From Armatimonas rosea (GTDB lineage: Bacteria > Armatimonadota > Armatimonadia > Armatimonadales > Armatimonadaceae): DNA of 64,000 bases. How positions within the stretch are numbered: position 1 is the first letter of the stretch; every line of letters starts with the position of its first letter. The stretch covers positions 1 to 64,000 of the forward strand of contig NZ_JACHGW010000006.1 in the NCBI RefSeq assembly GCF_014202505.1, given 5' to 3'. Shown here piece by piece: positions 1 to 8,207 of this stretch. Made by a program: the position numbers and the translations under genes. A model generated the notes under the pieces. That model saw only the letters and a list, made by a program, of their open reading frames with translations. It ran no database searches and was not told the DNA's origin.

Positions 1-55
1 CTCGGTCTATGAGAAAGTGGGAACTCTTGAGGCTTCTGCGGTGTCCGCTTTTAAT

Positions 56-81
56 AAAAAGCTCCGGCCTTCAGGCCGGAG
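56..81 (-). terminator. Rho-independent terminator of the FG-GAP gene
   Basis: A perfect 8-bp stem (62-69 with 74-81, sequence CTCCGGCC/GGCCGGAG) closes a TTCA loop. Read on the minus strand it is followed by a run of five T (60-56). It sits 22 bp beyond the stop of the minus-strand gene ending at 104. A TATTTT on the other side means it could also act on plus-strand transcripts. Confidence 0.8.
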
Positions 82-103
82 TATTTTACTGCCCGGCGAC
101 GAT

Positions 104-1240
104 TTATCGCTTGCCTACGAATAGATACAGCCCACTCTTGCCGGGCGCGACAATATCGAGCCTGCCGTCGCGGTTGATGTCTTGGACGACAATCTGCAGG
201 CCGGTGCCGGTCTGGGTGCCGGAGTCGATGACGAACTTCTGCCAGGTCTTTTTCTTACGGTCGAACTGGTAGTAGTAGAGGCCTAGGGGCTCCTCTGCAC
301 CAGGATCGTGGTCGTGGGCGAGGTAGCGCTTGCCGGTGAAGACCTTGTCCCCAACCAAGACCAGCGTGTGGAACTGCGATGCGGAGAGGTCGATGGGAAG
401 CTGCTCCCACTTGCCGCCGCCAAGATTATGGAGCCAGTAGAGGCCGTAGTTGTGGCCGCTCCCAAAGACAATATCGTTCTTGCCATCGCCGTCCACATCA
501 AAGACCGGGGTCGAGATGCCCAGATCGCCAGGCTTGCAGGCGAACTCGGGGTGCCAGGTCCACTTGTCACTCGTTGCGTCGACATTCTCCCACCAGCCAC
601 TCGCGGTCACCAGGTCGCACTTGCGGTCGCCATTGACATCGCCAAAGCCAATCCCATGGCCCGCGCCCTGGTTGCCGACTTTATGCTCGACCCACTGGTG
701 CTCCCGCAGCTCGTACCAGACCACTTGCCCGCCGCAGTTGGGAAGAATATCTTTTGCGTTCTTGCCCGTAAGCGGGGCAAAGACCGTGGTCTCGGCGCTT
801 CCGGGCTTGGCGATGGCGTGGCGCGCCCAGTTTCCCGTCGCGCCGCCGTTGTTCTCGTGCCAGAAAAGCTCGCCGCTGGCGTAGTCCGACGAGACAATAT
901 CGACTTTCTTATCGCCATTGACATCGACCGGGAGCTCGGCGAAGCTGGCACGGTAGCCGCTGGAGCCCGGCCCACGGCCCCAGACCCCGATCTCGCGAAA
1001 CGGGTGCGGTGTCCACCTCGGCGCCTCGTACCACGTATCGCCCGAGATGAGATCGAGCTTGCCATCGCCGTTGATGTCGGCCACACCCGCGGCCTCAAAG
1101 TCCGACGCGGCATTGACCACGACCTTCTCGAACTTCAGCGCCGACGGCAGGGTGGGCGGGACAACGGCAGCGTTTTTCTGCTGGGCGCTCGCGGCGAGGG
1201 CAAGCAGGCAGAGAGAGAGTCCAAGGGAGCGTAGCATCAT
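104..1240 (-). CDS. Exported FG-GAP/VCBS repeat protein
   Basis: This 378-residue protein starts with a hydrophobic signal peptide (LGLSLCLLALAASAQQ), so it is probably secreted or surface-exposed. At least five Ca-binding-like FG-GAP/VCBS motifs are visible: DINGDGKLDLISGD, DVNGDKKVDIVSSD, DVNGDRKCDLVTASG, DVDGDGKNDIVFGSG and DINRDGRLDIVAPG. They are spaced along the chain as blades of one seven-bladed integrin-like propeller. No catalytic domain is seen. The start is two consecutive ATGs (1240, 1237) 9 nt after a TATAAT box. A terminator follows the stop. The family is common and binding-related; the ligand cannot be read from sequence. Confidence 0.85.
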   Translation of the reverse strand: MMLRSLGLSLCLLALAASAQQKNAAVVPPTLPSALKFEKVVVNAASDFEAAGVADINGDGKLDLISGDTWYEAPRWTPHPFREIGVWGRGPGSSGYRASFAELPVDVNGDKKVDIVSSDYASGELFWHENNGGATGNWARHAIAKPGSAETTVFAPLTGKNAKDILPNCGGQVVWYELREHQWVEHKVGNQGAGHGIGFGDVNGDRKCDLVTASGWWENVDATSDKWTWHPEFACKPGDLGISTPVFDVDGDGKNDIVFGSGHNYGLYWLHNLGGGKWEQLPIDLSASQFHTLVLVGDKVFTGKRYLAHDHDPGAEEPLGLYYYQFDRKKKTWQKFVIDSGTQTGTGLQIVVQDINRDGRLDIVAPGKSGLYLFVGKR

Positions 1241-1249
1241 AGCACTGGG

Positions 1250-1255
1250 ATTATA
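1250..1255 (-). promoter_or_regulatory. Extended -10 (GGTATAAT) of the FG-GAP gene
   Basis: On the minus strand the sequence GGTATAAT ends 9 nt before the ATG at 1240. Transcription would start about 2-3 nt before the start codon, giving a leaderless or nearly leaderless mRNA. No Shine-Dalgarno sequence fits in that space. The same arrangement recurs through the window. Confidence 0.6.
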
Positions 1256-1362
1256 CCAGCGAGCAATGCCCCCTAACCCCCGCCCGGTAGGGGGACAACA
1301 AGGTATTCGTCTTATTTCCTCCGCTTGCGGGGGGCAGGGGGCTGGCTACGCTACCAGCGAGC
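1254..1362. repeat. Small inverted-repeat element with flanking 11-bp direct repeats
   Basis: The direct repeat TACCAGCGAGC occurs at 1254-1264 and 1352-1362. Between them lies a C-rich arm (from about 1267, GCCCCCTAACCCCCGC) and an opposing G-rich arm (about 1326-1344, GCGGGGGGCAGGGGGC). The right-hand direct repeat falls in the last codons of the uridine kinase gene. The layout resembles a short non-coding insertion with a target duplication. Confidence 0.45.
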
Positions 1363-1951
1363 GGATTTTATGGCTGAGAAGCTCTACGACCAGGTCGAAG
1401 TTGGCTTTCTCGGGGATGATCAGGTCGGCGAACTTCTGGCTGGGGGCGACAAACTGCTGGTGCATCGGGCGCACGGTGGCGGCGTACTGGTCCAGCACGG
1501 ACTCCAGGCTACGGCCGCGCTCGCGCGTATCCCGGCGGATGCGGCGCAGGAGCCGGATGTCGTCGTCGGTGTCTACAAAGATCTTCAGGTCCAAGAGCTC
1601 GCGGAGGGCGGGGTGGGTGAAGATCAAGATTCCCTCCACCAAGATGACCGGGTGGGCGCGCTGCTCAGTCGTGGTGGGGAGCCGGTGGTGGGTCGCGAAG
1701 TCGTACTGGGGCACGGGGACACTGTGTCCGGCTCGGAGCGCTTCGAGCTGCTGGACGAGCAAGGGGAAGTCGATACAGTCTGGGTGGTCGAAGTTGCCGG
1801 AGGCCCGTAGCGCCTCGGGGAGCGTGTCGATATCGCGGTAGTAGCTGTCTTGCTGGAGCGCGACCAGCCGCTCCGCCCCGACCGCATCCCGCAAGCGGGT
1901 CGCCAGCGTGGTCTTCCCCGAGCCCGAGCCGCCTGCAATTCCAATGATCAT
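1346..1951 (-). CDS. udk: Uridine kinase
   Basis: The protein (201 residues) phosphorylates uridine and cytidine to UMP and CMP with ATP or GTP in pyrimidine salvage in the cytoplasm. The P-loop GGSGSGKTT lies at residues 7-15, directly after the first strand. The family signatures DSYYRD and NFDHPDCIDF (substrate-binding loop) and EGILIF (Walker B-like strand) follow in the expected order, and DTDDDIRLLRRIRRDTRERGR matches the lid/arginine region. Length matches the family (200-215). The ATG at 1951 overlaps the stop of the upstream haloperoxidase-like gene by 4 bp, so the two are probably translationally coupled although functionally unrelated. Confidence 0.93.
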   Translation of the reverse strand: MIIGIAGGSGSGKTTLATRLRDAVGAERLVALQQDSYYRDIDTLPEALRASGNFDHPDCIDFPLLVQQLEALRAGHSVPVPQYDFATHHRLPTTTEQRAHPVILVEGILIFTHPALRELLDLKIFVDTDDDIRLLRRIRRDTRERGRSLESVLDQYAATVRPMHQQFVAPSQKFADLIIPEKANFDLVVELLSHKIRSLVA

Positions 1952-3294
1952 GTGCGTGTCCCCTGAAGATACCCCATCACGCGGTCCCAGACAAGACCGC
2001 CCACCAGCCGCCCGATACGCCGTCCCTCCAGATCAGCGGACTCAAAATGAATCCCGCCGTAGCGCCGGGAGACACCCGCCTGCTCCGCGGCTCCTGAGAA
2101 GGTTGTCCACTGGCCAGCCAGAGGCGCGATCCGCCCGGTGCTGTAGACAAAGTCATCGCTACCCGTAAAGCGCTTGAGCACCTCTGCCGCCGCCGCGCTA
2201 AACGTGCTGTGCCCCGACGTATACTCGGGGAAGGGAGGGGTCAGGAAGTCGGCGGACTGCGACGGTACCCAGAAGGCGTTTCCGGGGGAGAGCGCACGGA
2301 TGGCGGTGATGGGCCGCGAGGTATTGTAGTGGCGCTTGCACTCCCAGCAGGAGATACCTGCGTCCATCACAGCATTTCCCACCAGGAAGAAGCACTGCAC
2401 ATCACGGTCCAGGCTGTGACTGTCGCGGGCGGAGACCGCAAGGGCGAAGAGGAGCCAGTGGCCGGGGGGCTGCACCGAGCGGGGACCGTCGGCCCAGTAC
2501 TCCACCCAGGACTTTTGCTGTGGGGTGAGGTCCGCCGTGAGCTGAATCACCTCGTTCATCTCCGCGATATAGAGCGCGGACCCAAACTCCGGGGGAGCAG
2601 CGGGGCGCAAGACCGACGACGAGCTCAGGGCGAAGGGGGTGACATTGCCCCAGTGCGGGCCGATATAGGCAGGAGTCGCGCCATTGGGAAAGCGAATCTG
2701 CTGCCAGTACTTGGGATCGACCACGGTATCGGGGCCATTGACTGGGACATAGCCCGTGGTATCGGCGTAGTTGTTGAGCTGGTTGGAGCCATCGCTGTGG
2801 CGGAACGTGAGTAGCTCCTGGGCGCACCGGTTGCCGATCCCCGCTGCCGTGGTCGTATCCAGCGACATATTGCTGGGGTCGTAGCCCAGCGCGAGTAGCT
2901 GCTCGTCGAAGCTGGCTTTATGGGCGGGATACAGATCGACCAGGACCCGGTAGGCAGCAAAGCTCACCGCTTGTGCCTTATTGCTCTCGGTGCGCTCGCC
3001 CTCGGGTCGTCGAAGCGCTCCCCCGAGCCGCGTCCCCAGCGCCACAGAGTCGTAGCACGACCAGGCATCGTAGGCTGCGGTGAAGACCATGGCAATAGCA
3101 CGCGCATTCATCGGGGGGCCAAGTGTGGCATGTGAAATGGCGTCCAGAGTCGCCTCCGCCCACTTCCCTACCACCGTTCGTGGGATACTCGCTCCTCCCC
3201 CGCCACCGCCACAGCCGATCAGCGCGAGAGTAGGGGGGAGAGCCAGACCACCCAGCAGAAATTGGCGTCGTGTCAGAGGTGTATCGTTCGTCAT
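1948..3294 (-). CDS. Vanadium-dependent haloperoxidase / PAP2-like lipoprotein
   Basis: The 448-residue protein begins TRRQFLLGGLALPPTLALIGCGGGG, a Tat-type twin-arginine signal combined with a lipobox Cys, so it is likely exported folded and lipid-anchored. The C-terminal half carries the vanadate/phosphate pocket of the vanadium chloroperoxidase/PAP2 superfamily: KRHYNTSRP, then EYTSGHSTFSAA (PSGH-type motif with T for P), then SRRYGGIHFESAD (SRxxxxH). It could act as a halide oxidase or an acid phosphatase; sequence does not decide. The start ATG lies only 5 nt after a TAGAAT box (3300-3305). Confidence 0.85.
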   Translation of the reverse strand: MTNDTPLTRRQFLLGGLALPPTLALIGCGGGGGGASIPRTVVGKWAEATLDAISHATLGPPMNARAIAMVFTAAYDAWSCYDSVALGTRLGGALRRPEGERTESNKAQAVSFAAYRVLVDLYPAHKASFDEQLLALGYDPSNMSLDTTTAAGIGNRCAQELLTFRHSDGSNQLNNYADTTGYVPVNGPDTVVDPKYWQQIRFPNGATPAYIGPHWGNVTPFALSSSSVLRPAAPPEFGSALYIAEMNEVIQLTADLTPQQKSWVEYWADGPRSVQPPGHWLLFALAVSARDSHSLDRDVQCFFLVGNAVMDAGISCWECKRHYNTSRPITAIRALSPGNAFWVPSQSADFLTPPFPEYTSGHSTFSAAAAEVLKRFTGSDDFVYSTGRIAPLAGQWTTFSGAAEQAGVSRRYGGIHFESADLEGRRIGRLVGGLVWDRVMGYLQGTRT

Positions 3295-3299
3295 CGGTG

Positions 3300-3305
3300 A
3301 TTCTA
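3300..3305 (-). promoter_or_regulatory. -10 box (TAGAAT) of the haloperoxidase gene
   Basis: On the minus strand TAGAAT precedes the ATG at 3294 by 5 nt. A GGGAGG just upstream of the box is too far from the ATG to be a normal Shine-Dalgarno once transcription starts near the ATG. This is another leaderless-type promoter. Confidence 0.5.
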
Positions 3306-3366
3306 TCCTCCCTAACGACTGCGTTCCTCAGGTAAATGTTTCGAAAATTATACGGCAACAGGACCT

Positions 3367-4047
3367 TCAGCCTTCTTGCCAGAGAAAGCAGTGGCAGCTC
3401 TCCTGAAAATCAGATGCCATCATGTGCTCTATCGAATCGATAACTTCCTGGAGATACTCCGGGCTCTCACGATGACGATAATGACCATGCCAGTCTTTGA
3501 AGAATAGAATTGCCTCATTGGGCATGAGCTGGACGCTAAGAGTCCACTCAAAGGGCGGTGGAGTCTTTGGTTGTATCCCTAACTCTAGGGAGATCTTTAG
3601 CTTTCTAAACGACGCCAGGGTCTCTTCACGTAGTTTGCTCGGACGAATCTGGGAATGGAGAACGGGAAAGCGAGCGGCAAAGAGTTCGAGAAAACGCAGC
3701 TTGGCTACACCCTGCCGTCGGTCAACTTCCACTTCCCAGTGGTCCGCCGCATACCGTGCCTCGGGGGTCTCCAGGAGCGCATTTTTCTCCGCCACCCACC
3801 GCTCCGCGTCGTCCTGCGTGTACTCTTCGCCCCACGTGCCGATCATGCCACAGCCGGTGCAGGTGTACGAAAGATGCCAGCTTGTGCGGTAGCCGTAGCT
3901 CTGAATCTCCGCCCGAAGCGCCGCTGCCGCGGACTCTGGGCCATGAGCGAGCTTGCTCCAGAGCGCACGAGGAGCCAGCGACGGCGACATGGTCGTCACC
4001 TTGAACCGAAAGGGGCAGCCGCAGTAGTCGCAATTTGACTTCATCAT
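3367..4047 (-). CDS. Hypothetical protein with N-terminal zinc-ribbon-like cysteines
   Basis: No family is recognised for this 226-residue protein. It has an N-terminal CDYCGC and, about 50 residues later, CTGCGMIGTWG; the four cysteines could form one zinc ribbon. No signal peptide or membrane helix is visible, so it is probably cytoplasmic. The rest is mixed alpha/beta without clear motifs. Two adjacent ATGs (4047, 4044) could start it. It ends 72 bp before the haloperoxidase gene and 182 bp separate it from the next gene upstream; I see no promoter or terminator of note in that gap. Confidence 0.65.
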   Translation of the reverse strand: MMKSNCDYCGCPFRFKVTTMSPSLAPRALWSKLAHGPESAAAALRAEIQSYGYRTSWHLSYTCTGCGMIGTWGEEYTQDDAERWVAEKNALLETPEARYAADHWEVEVDRRQGVAKLRFLELFAARFPVLHSQIRPSKLREETLASFRKLKISLELGIQPKTPPPFEWTLSVQLMPNEAILFFKDWHGHYRHRESPEYLQEVIDSIEHMMASDFQESCHCFLWQEG

Positions 4048-4229
4048 GGGACGTTATCGCTCCAGCGACGAAAATTAGCAAACAAGCCACGACACAGACG
4101 ATTTCCGCCACGCCTCGCTAGGTTTCTGCCTCTGGGCATAGGATCCCCACATCGCTCCATAAGACTTCTCAGACGCCAAATAGCGCTTCAAGCACGCTTC
4201 ATAAGACCTCCACCAAGCGCGACAAGGCA

Positions 4230-4637
4230 TCAGCCAGGGGGACTAGCGTGTCGGCTGAGGAGGACGAGGGTGGCGATGATACCGGGGATAAACGCGATGC
4301 CGCCCGCCAAGATGCCGTAGATCCAGAGCCCCATCACCCCCGAGTTGCGCGAGTCGCCGTAGTCGATGCCGTCGATCAGCTTGAAGAGGCACGCATTCAC
4401 CCCGATCACCACCGCGACAATCACACGCCCTAGGAGCCAGCTACGGGAGACGCCGGGGACAAGAAAGACCGTGAAGGTCAGCGCGATAGCGACAATGGCT
4501 CCGACGATGCAGGTGCGCTCTAGAAACGTGTTGCCCGCTGGGGTGGGCGGTGTGTTGCGTGCTGCCAGCCAGCAAGAGAGCAGAAAAAAGAGGAACCAGA
4601 GTAGCTCAGGGCCAAGGAGAATAAGAGATCGCTTCAT
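4230..4637 (-). CDS. Small integral membrane protein, unknown
   Basis: The 135-residue protein has four strongly hydrophobic stretches: LILLGPELLWFLFFLLSCWL (about 4-23), TCIVGAIVAIALTFTVFLV, LLGRVIVAVVIGVNACLF and GLWIYGILAGGIAFIPGIIA. This predicts a four-helix inner-membrane protein. No family motif is recognised. The start lies 5 bp after the DUF1501 stop, so it is the last gene of the operon running from 8909. Confidence 0.6.
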   Translation of the reverse strand: MKRSLILLGPELLWFLFFLLSCWLAARNTPPTPAGNTFLERTCIVGAIVAIALTFTVFLVPGVSRSWLLGRVIVAVVIGVNACLFKLIDGIDYGDSRNSGVMGLWIYGILAGGIAFIPGIIATLVLLSRHASPPG

Positions 4638-4642
4638 AGGGT

Positions 4643-6094
4643 TTAGGAGAGGATCGGCTTTATCACCGTACCGCTAACATCGGTGAGGCGCATGTTTCTC
4701 CCGCTGTAGGGATAGGTCAGCTTAGTGTGGTCCAGCCCGAGCAGGTGAAGAACGGTTGCATTGAGATCGTAGACCGTCTGGACATTCTCCGACGCGATAT
4801 ACCCCAGCTCGTCCGACGCGCCGTAGATGGTCCCGCCTTTCACCCCCGCACCCGCCAGCCAGACCGAGAATGCCTTGGGATTGTGGTCACGTCCCGAGCC
4901 GCCCTCGGTGAAGGGCATGCGGCCAAACTCGGTGTGGAAGACCACTAGGGTATCATCGAGCAGGCCACGTTGCTTGAGGTCCTTGAGCAGGCCCGCCACC
5001 GGGATATCGATCTCCCGAGCGCGCTTCTCGTGGTTGGCCACCATCCCATTGTGGGCGTCCCAGCTCTGGTCAAAGACCCCGCCGCCGGAGTAGATCTGGA
5101 CAAAGCGCACCCCACGCTCGACCAGCCGTCGCGCCAGCAGGCACTGCCGCCCTACCAGCTCGGTCTCCGGCTTGTCCATGCCATAGAGCGCTTTTGTTGC
5201 CGCGGTCTCTTTACTCAGCTCCACCGCCTCGGTCGCCTCGGACTGCATCCGGTACGCCAGTTCGTAGGCGCGAATCCGGGCCGCGAGCTCTTGCTCTTGG
5301 GGCCGCTCGCGCAGGAACTCATCGTTGAGCTGGTGCAGGAGGTTCAGCTGCTCGCGTTGTTTCTCGGGGGAGAGGCCGCTCGGGGGCTTGAGGTTGAGCA
5401 CGGGAAGGCCGGCGCTACGAAACTGCACGCCCTGGTAGTTGCTGGGCAGAAACCCCGCGCTCCAGTTGCCCGCGCCGCCGCCCACGAGCGCACGGGGATC
5501 GGTCATCACCACAAAGGCGGGCAGGTTCTGGTTCTCCGTTCCCAGGCCATAGCTCACCCAGCTCCCCAGGCCCGGTCGGCCGGCGAGGATCGAGCCTGTG
5601 AGCATGTGGTAGACCGCCGGGACATGGTTGTTACTCTCCGAGCGCATCGAGCGGATCAGCGCGAGCTCATCGGCGCAGCCTCCGATGTTGGGGAGGAGGT
5701 CCGAGACCGGCATCCCACACGTGCCGTAGTTCTTGAAGGCCCAGGGGCTCTTCATCAGCTTGCCGGGCGCGCTCCGTCCGCCCGTGTCGAACTCCTTCTT
5801 CCCTGCCACCGAGACCCCGTCTTGCTTCACGAGCTCGGGCTTGGGATCGAAGGTGTCCATGTGCGAGAGACCGCCAAAGCAAAAGATCGAGATCACCCGC
5901 TTGGCCTTGGGAGGGAAGTGCGGCTTCTTCGGCGCGAGTGGATCGTTGGCCCCCTCCGCCCCCACACGTGGAGGAACTGCTGCGGCATCTTCGGCGAGAA
6001 GCGCGTTGAGTGCCAGGGCACCGATGCCGCCGCCGGCACGGGCGAGGAACTCACGGCGGGGGAGGTAGTTTTTAGGGAACATAGACAAACTCAT
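4643..6094 (-). CDS. DUF1501 family protein (sulfatase-fold, Tat-exported)
   Basis: The 483-residue protein has an N-terminal YLPRREFLARAGGGIGALAL, a Tat-like signal. It then shows DUF1501 hallmarks: KAKRVISIFCFGGLSHMDTFDPKP near residue 65, LIRSMRSESNNHVPAVYHMLTGS, GSWVSYGLGTENQNLPAFVV and a C-terminal FHTEFGRMPFTEGGSGRDHNP. DUF1501 belongs to the alkaline phosphatase/sulfatase fold and is nearly always encoded beside a DUF1553/DUF1549 protein, as here. The biochemical role of the pair is not established. The start overlaps the DUF1553 gene end by 23 bp, implying coupling. Confidence 0.92.
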   Translation of the reverse strand: MSLSMFPKNYLPRREFLARAGGGIGALALNALLAEDAAAVPPRVGAEGANDPLAPKKPHFPPKAKRVISIFCFGGLSHMDTFDPKPELVKQDGVSVAGKKEFDTGGRSAPGKLMKSPWAFKNYGTCGMPVSDLLPNIGGCADELALIRSMRSESNNHVPAVYHMLTGSILAGRPGLGSWVSYGLGTENQNLPAFVVMTDPRALVGGGAGNWSAGFLPSNYQGVQFRSAGLPVLNLKPPSGLSPEKQREQLNLLHQLNDEFLRERPQEQELAARIRAYELAYRMQSEATEAVELSKETAATKALYGMDKPETELVGRQCLLARRLVERGVRFVQIYSGGGVFDQSWDAHNGMVANHEKRAREIDIPVAGLLKDLKQRGLLDDTLVVFHTEFGRMPFTEGGSGRDHNPKAFSVWLAGAGVKGGTIYGASDELGYIASENVQTVYDLNATVLHLLGLDHTKLTYPYSGRNMRLTDVSGTVIKPILS

Positions 6095-8207
6095 TGAGAT
6101 TGACGAGTGTGTGACAGAGCTCGGCGAGGGAGCGGGTCTTGAGGAAGCTCAGGCTGAGCTGGCGCTCTCGGGGGCTGGGACTGCGGCCAAAGCAGAGCCG
6201 GTACGCCCGATCGACTTGTGCCCAGGTGTCGCCGGGACGCTCACGCTGGAGCCGCTCGGCGAAGAGGGCGGCCTGACGCAGGATCAGCGGGTCGTTGAGG
6301 AGGGTGAGGGCCTGGAGCGGGGTGGTGGTGACATTGCGCTGGGCGACCGTGTAGGTGATCTCGGGGCAGTCAAATACCTCCAGCTGGGGCAGGAGGAGAG
6401 AGCGCTTGACCTTTACGTAGACACTCCGCCTCCAGGTCTTGGGGCTATCTTCTGCCTCGTTGGGCCAGTTGAGTCCCTGGAACGTATCGGCACGCAGCGA
6501 CGAATCGACGGGGGGATAGACCGCGGGGCCGCCGACTTCTAAGTTGAGTGTTCCCGCGACCGAGAGCAGGCTATCGCGCACGGCCTCCCCCTCAAGCCGG
6601 CGGACCGGCATGCGCCAGAAGAGCTTGTTGAGCGGGTCGGTTTTGAGGGCGGCGGGACGGATATCCGATGCCTGCTGGTAGGTCTGCGAGAGGAGCATCG
6701 TCCGGTGGAGGGCCTTGATGCTCCAGCCGCTCGCCATAAACTGCTGCGCGAGCGTGTCCAAGAGCTCGGGGTGGCTTGGCAGCTCCCCATTCAGGCCGAA
6801 GTTACTCGTGGTGGCGACCAGCCCGCGCCCGAAGTGGTGCTGCCAGACTCGGTTCACAAGGACGCGCGCGGTGAGGGGGTTCTCTTTGCTGGTTAGCCAC
6901 TTTGCCAGCGCGGCGCGGCGTCCGGTTGTCTTTGCGCCTGCGGCGCTGGGGCCCACTTCGATAGCACCGCCGGGCAAGGAGCAGACAAACCCGGGCTTGA
7001 TCTCTTTGTCGGGCTGGTAGGCATCGCCGCGGCGTAGGAGAAACGACGGTCCAAAAGTCGGGGCTTTGTCGGTGACCGCTAGGGCCTTACCACCAGGGAC
7101 ATCGACCTCGCGACGCTCGGTGGGGGCGAAGATCGCTGCCAGGCGGTAGTAGTCGGTCATCTTCACAGGATCGTACTTGTGGTCGTGGCAGCGCGCACAG
7201 CCAATCGTCAGTCCCAGCACGACCGAGCCCGTCGTGGCCACCAGGTCGTCGAGCTCGTTGGCGCGGGTTCGGACGTTGTTCTCGACGATATCCTGAGGAC
7301 CGCACGCCAGATAGCCCGTGGCGATCAGCGCACTTGGATCACTGGGCTTGAGCTCATCGCCGGCAATTTGCAGCCGGATGAACTCATCGTAGGGCAGGTC
7401 TTTGTTGAAGGCATCGATCACCCAGTCCCGGTACCGGTACATCAAAGGCCGGTCTTTATCGCCCTCGAAGCCCCCCGAGTCGGCGTAGCGCGCCAGGTCC
7501 AGCCAGTGCCGCCCCCAGCGCTCGCCGTAGCGCGGCGAGGCAAGGAGCCTCTCGATCAGCTTCTCGTAGGCGCGTGGGTCGGTGTCACGGACAAACGCCT
7601 CCACGTCTTCGGGCGCGGGCGGCAGTCCCCAGAGATCGGCGTAGACCCGGCGGATCAGCACACGTCGCGGGGCGGGCGGCGAGAGGGAGAGGTTGTTTTC
7701 CTTGAGCTTGGCAGTGATGAAGGTGTCGATACCTCTCCCCAACCCCTCTCCCAGACGCTCATTCTTCGCTGGGAAAGGGGCTTTAATGGGTTGGAACGAC
7801 CACCAGGTCTGCTTTTGACGAGATGCGAGGCTTGTGGTCACTCCCCAGGGCGCACCGCCGTCGATCCAGGTCTTGAGGGTCGCGAGCTCGCTGGCGGGGA
7901 GCTTTCCTGAGGGCGGCATGAGCGGCGCGCGGCTTCCGGTCAGGAGAATATGCATCAGGCTCTTGGCGGCGTTGCCGGGCACGAGTGCCGCGCCACGGGT
8001 GCCGCCCTTGAGCGTGCTCTCCCGGCTCCGCAGGTCAAAGTGCGAGAGCTGCGTCTCCGCCCCGTGACAACCCACGCAGCGCTTCTCCAGAATCGGCTGG
8101 ACTTTCTGGGTGAAATACACGGTGTCAACTTTGACCGTTGGCTGCGAGGGTTTCTGCGCTAGGCTTGGGAGGGCGAGTGCAAAAAAGAGCAGCGTTGCGA
8201 GCTTCAT
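6072..8207 (-). CDS. PSCyt1/DUF1549/DUF1553 cytochrome-domain protein
   Basis: The 711-residue protein has a signal peptide (ATLLFFALALPSLAQ). A planctomycete-type cytochrome c domain follows with haem motif CVGCH at about residue 44. DUF1549 comes next (LIRRVYADLWGLPP, ERWGRHWLDLARYADS, then CARCHDHKYDPV). The C-terminal DUF1553 contains LTARVLVNRVWQHHFGRGLV and SHPELLDTLAQQF. It is shorter than many relatives, the linker between DUF1549 and DUF1553 being reduced. Residues about 140-158 (PFPAKNERLGEGLGRG) look like a repeat inserted in frame. It is probably periplasmic or surface, working with the DUF1501 partner. The ATG overlaps the upstream nucleotidyltransferase stop by 4 bp. Confidence 0.92.
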   Translation of the reverse strand: MKLATLLFFALALPSLAQKPSQPTVKVDTVYFTQKVQPILEKRCVGCHGAETQLSHFDLRSRESTLKGGTRGAALVPGNAAKSLMHILLTGSRAPLMPPSGKLPASELATLKTWIDGGAPWGVTTSLASRQKQTWWSFQPIKAPFPAKNERLGEGLGRGIDTFITAKLKENNLSLSPPAPRRVLIRRVYADLWGLPPAPEDVEAFVRDTDPRAYEKLIERLLASPRYGERWGRHWLDLARYADSGGFEGDKDRPLMYRYRDWVIDAFNKDLPYDEFIRLQIAGDELKPSDPSALIATGYLACGPQDIVENNVRTRANELDDLVATTGSVVLGLTIGCARCHDHKYDPVKMTDYYRLAAIFAPTERREVDVPGGKALAVTDKAPTFGPSFLLRRGDAYQPDKEIKPGFVCSLPGGAIEVGPSAAGAKTTGRRAALAKWLTSKENPLTARVLVNRVWQHHFGRGLVATTSNFGLNGELPSHPELLDTLAQQFMASGWSIKALHRTMLLSQTYQQASDIRPAALKTDPLNKLFWRMPVRRLEGEAVRDSLLSVAGTLNLEVGGPAVYPPVDSSLRADTFQGLNWPNEAEDSPKTWRRSVYVKVKRSLLLPQLEVFDCPEITYTVAQRNVTTTPLQALTLLNDPLILRQAALFAERLQRERPGDTWAQVDRAYRLCFGRSPSPRERQLSLSFLKTRSLAELCHTLVNLNEFVYVP
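7733..7786. repeat. Repeat-like segment inserted in frame in the DUF1549 domain
   Basis: The plus-strand sequence ACCTCTCCCCAACCCCTCTC at the left end and GGGAAAGGGG at the right end have the look of a dispersed intergenic repeat. The segment codes for an 18-residue Gly/Arg/Glu-rich insertion exactly where DUF1549 proteins normally run straight from 'WSFQP' to 'IDTFI'. Repeat status is inferred from composition and position; a genome search was not possible. Confidence 0.4.

Noticed and set aside
4970-6097. Long plus-strand frame opposite the DUF1501 gene
   Set aside because: It is an antisense shadow created by high GC and third-position bias; the minus-strand gene has clear family motifs.
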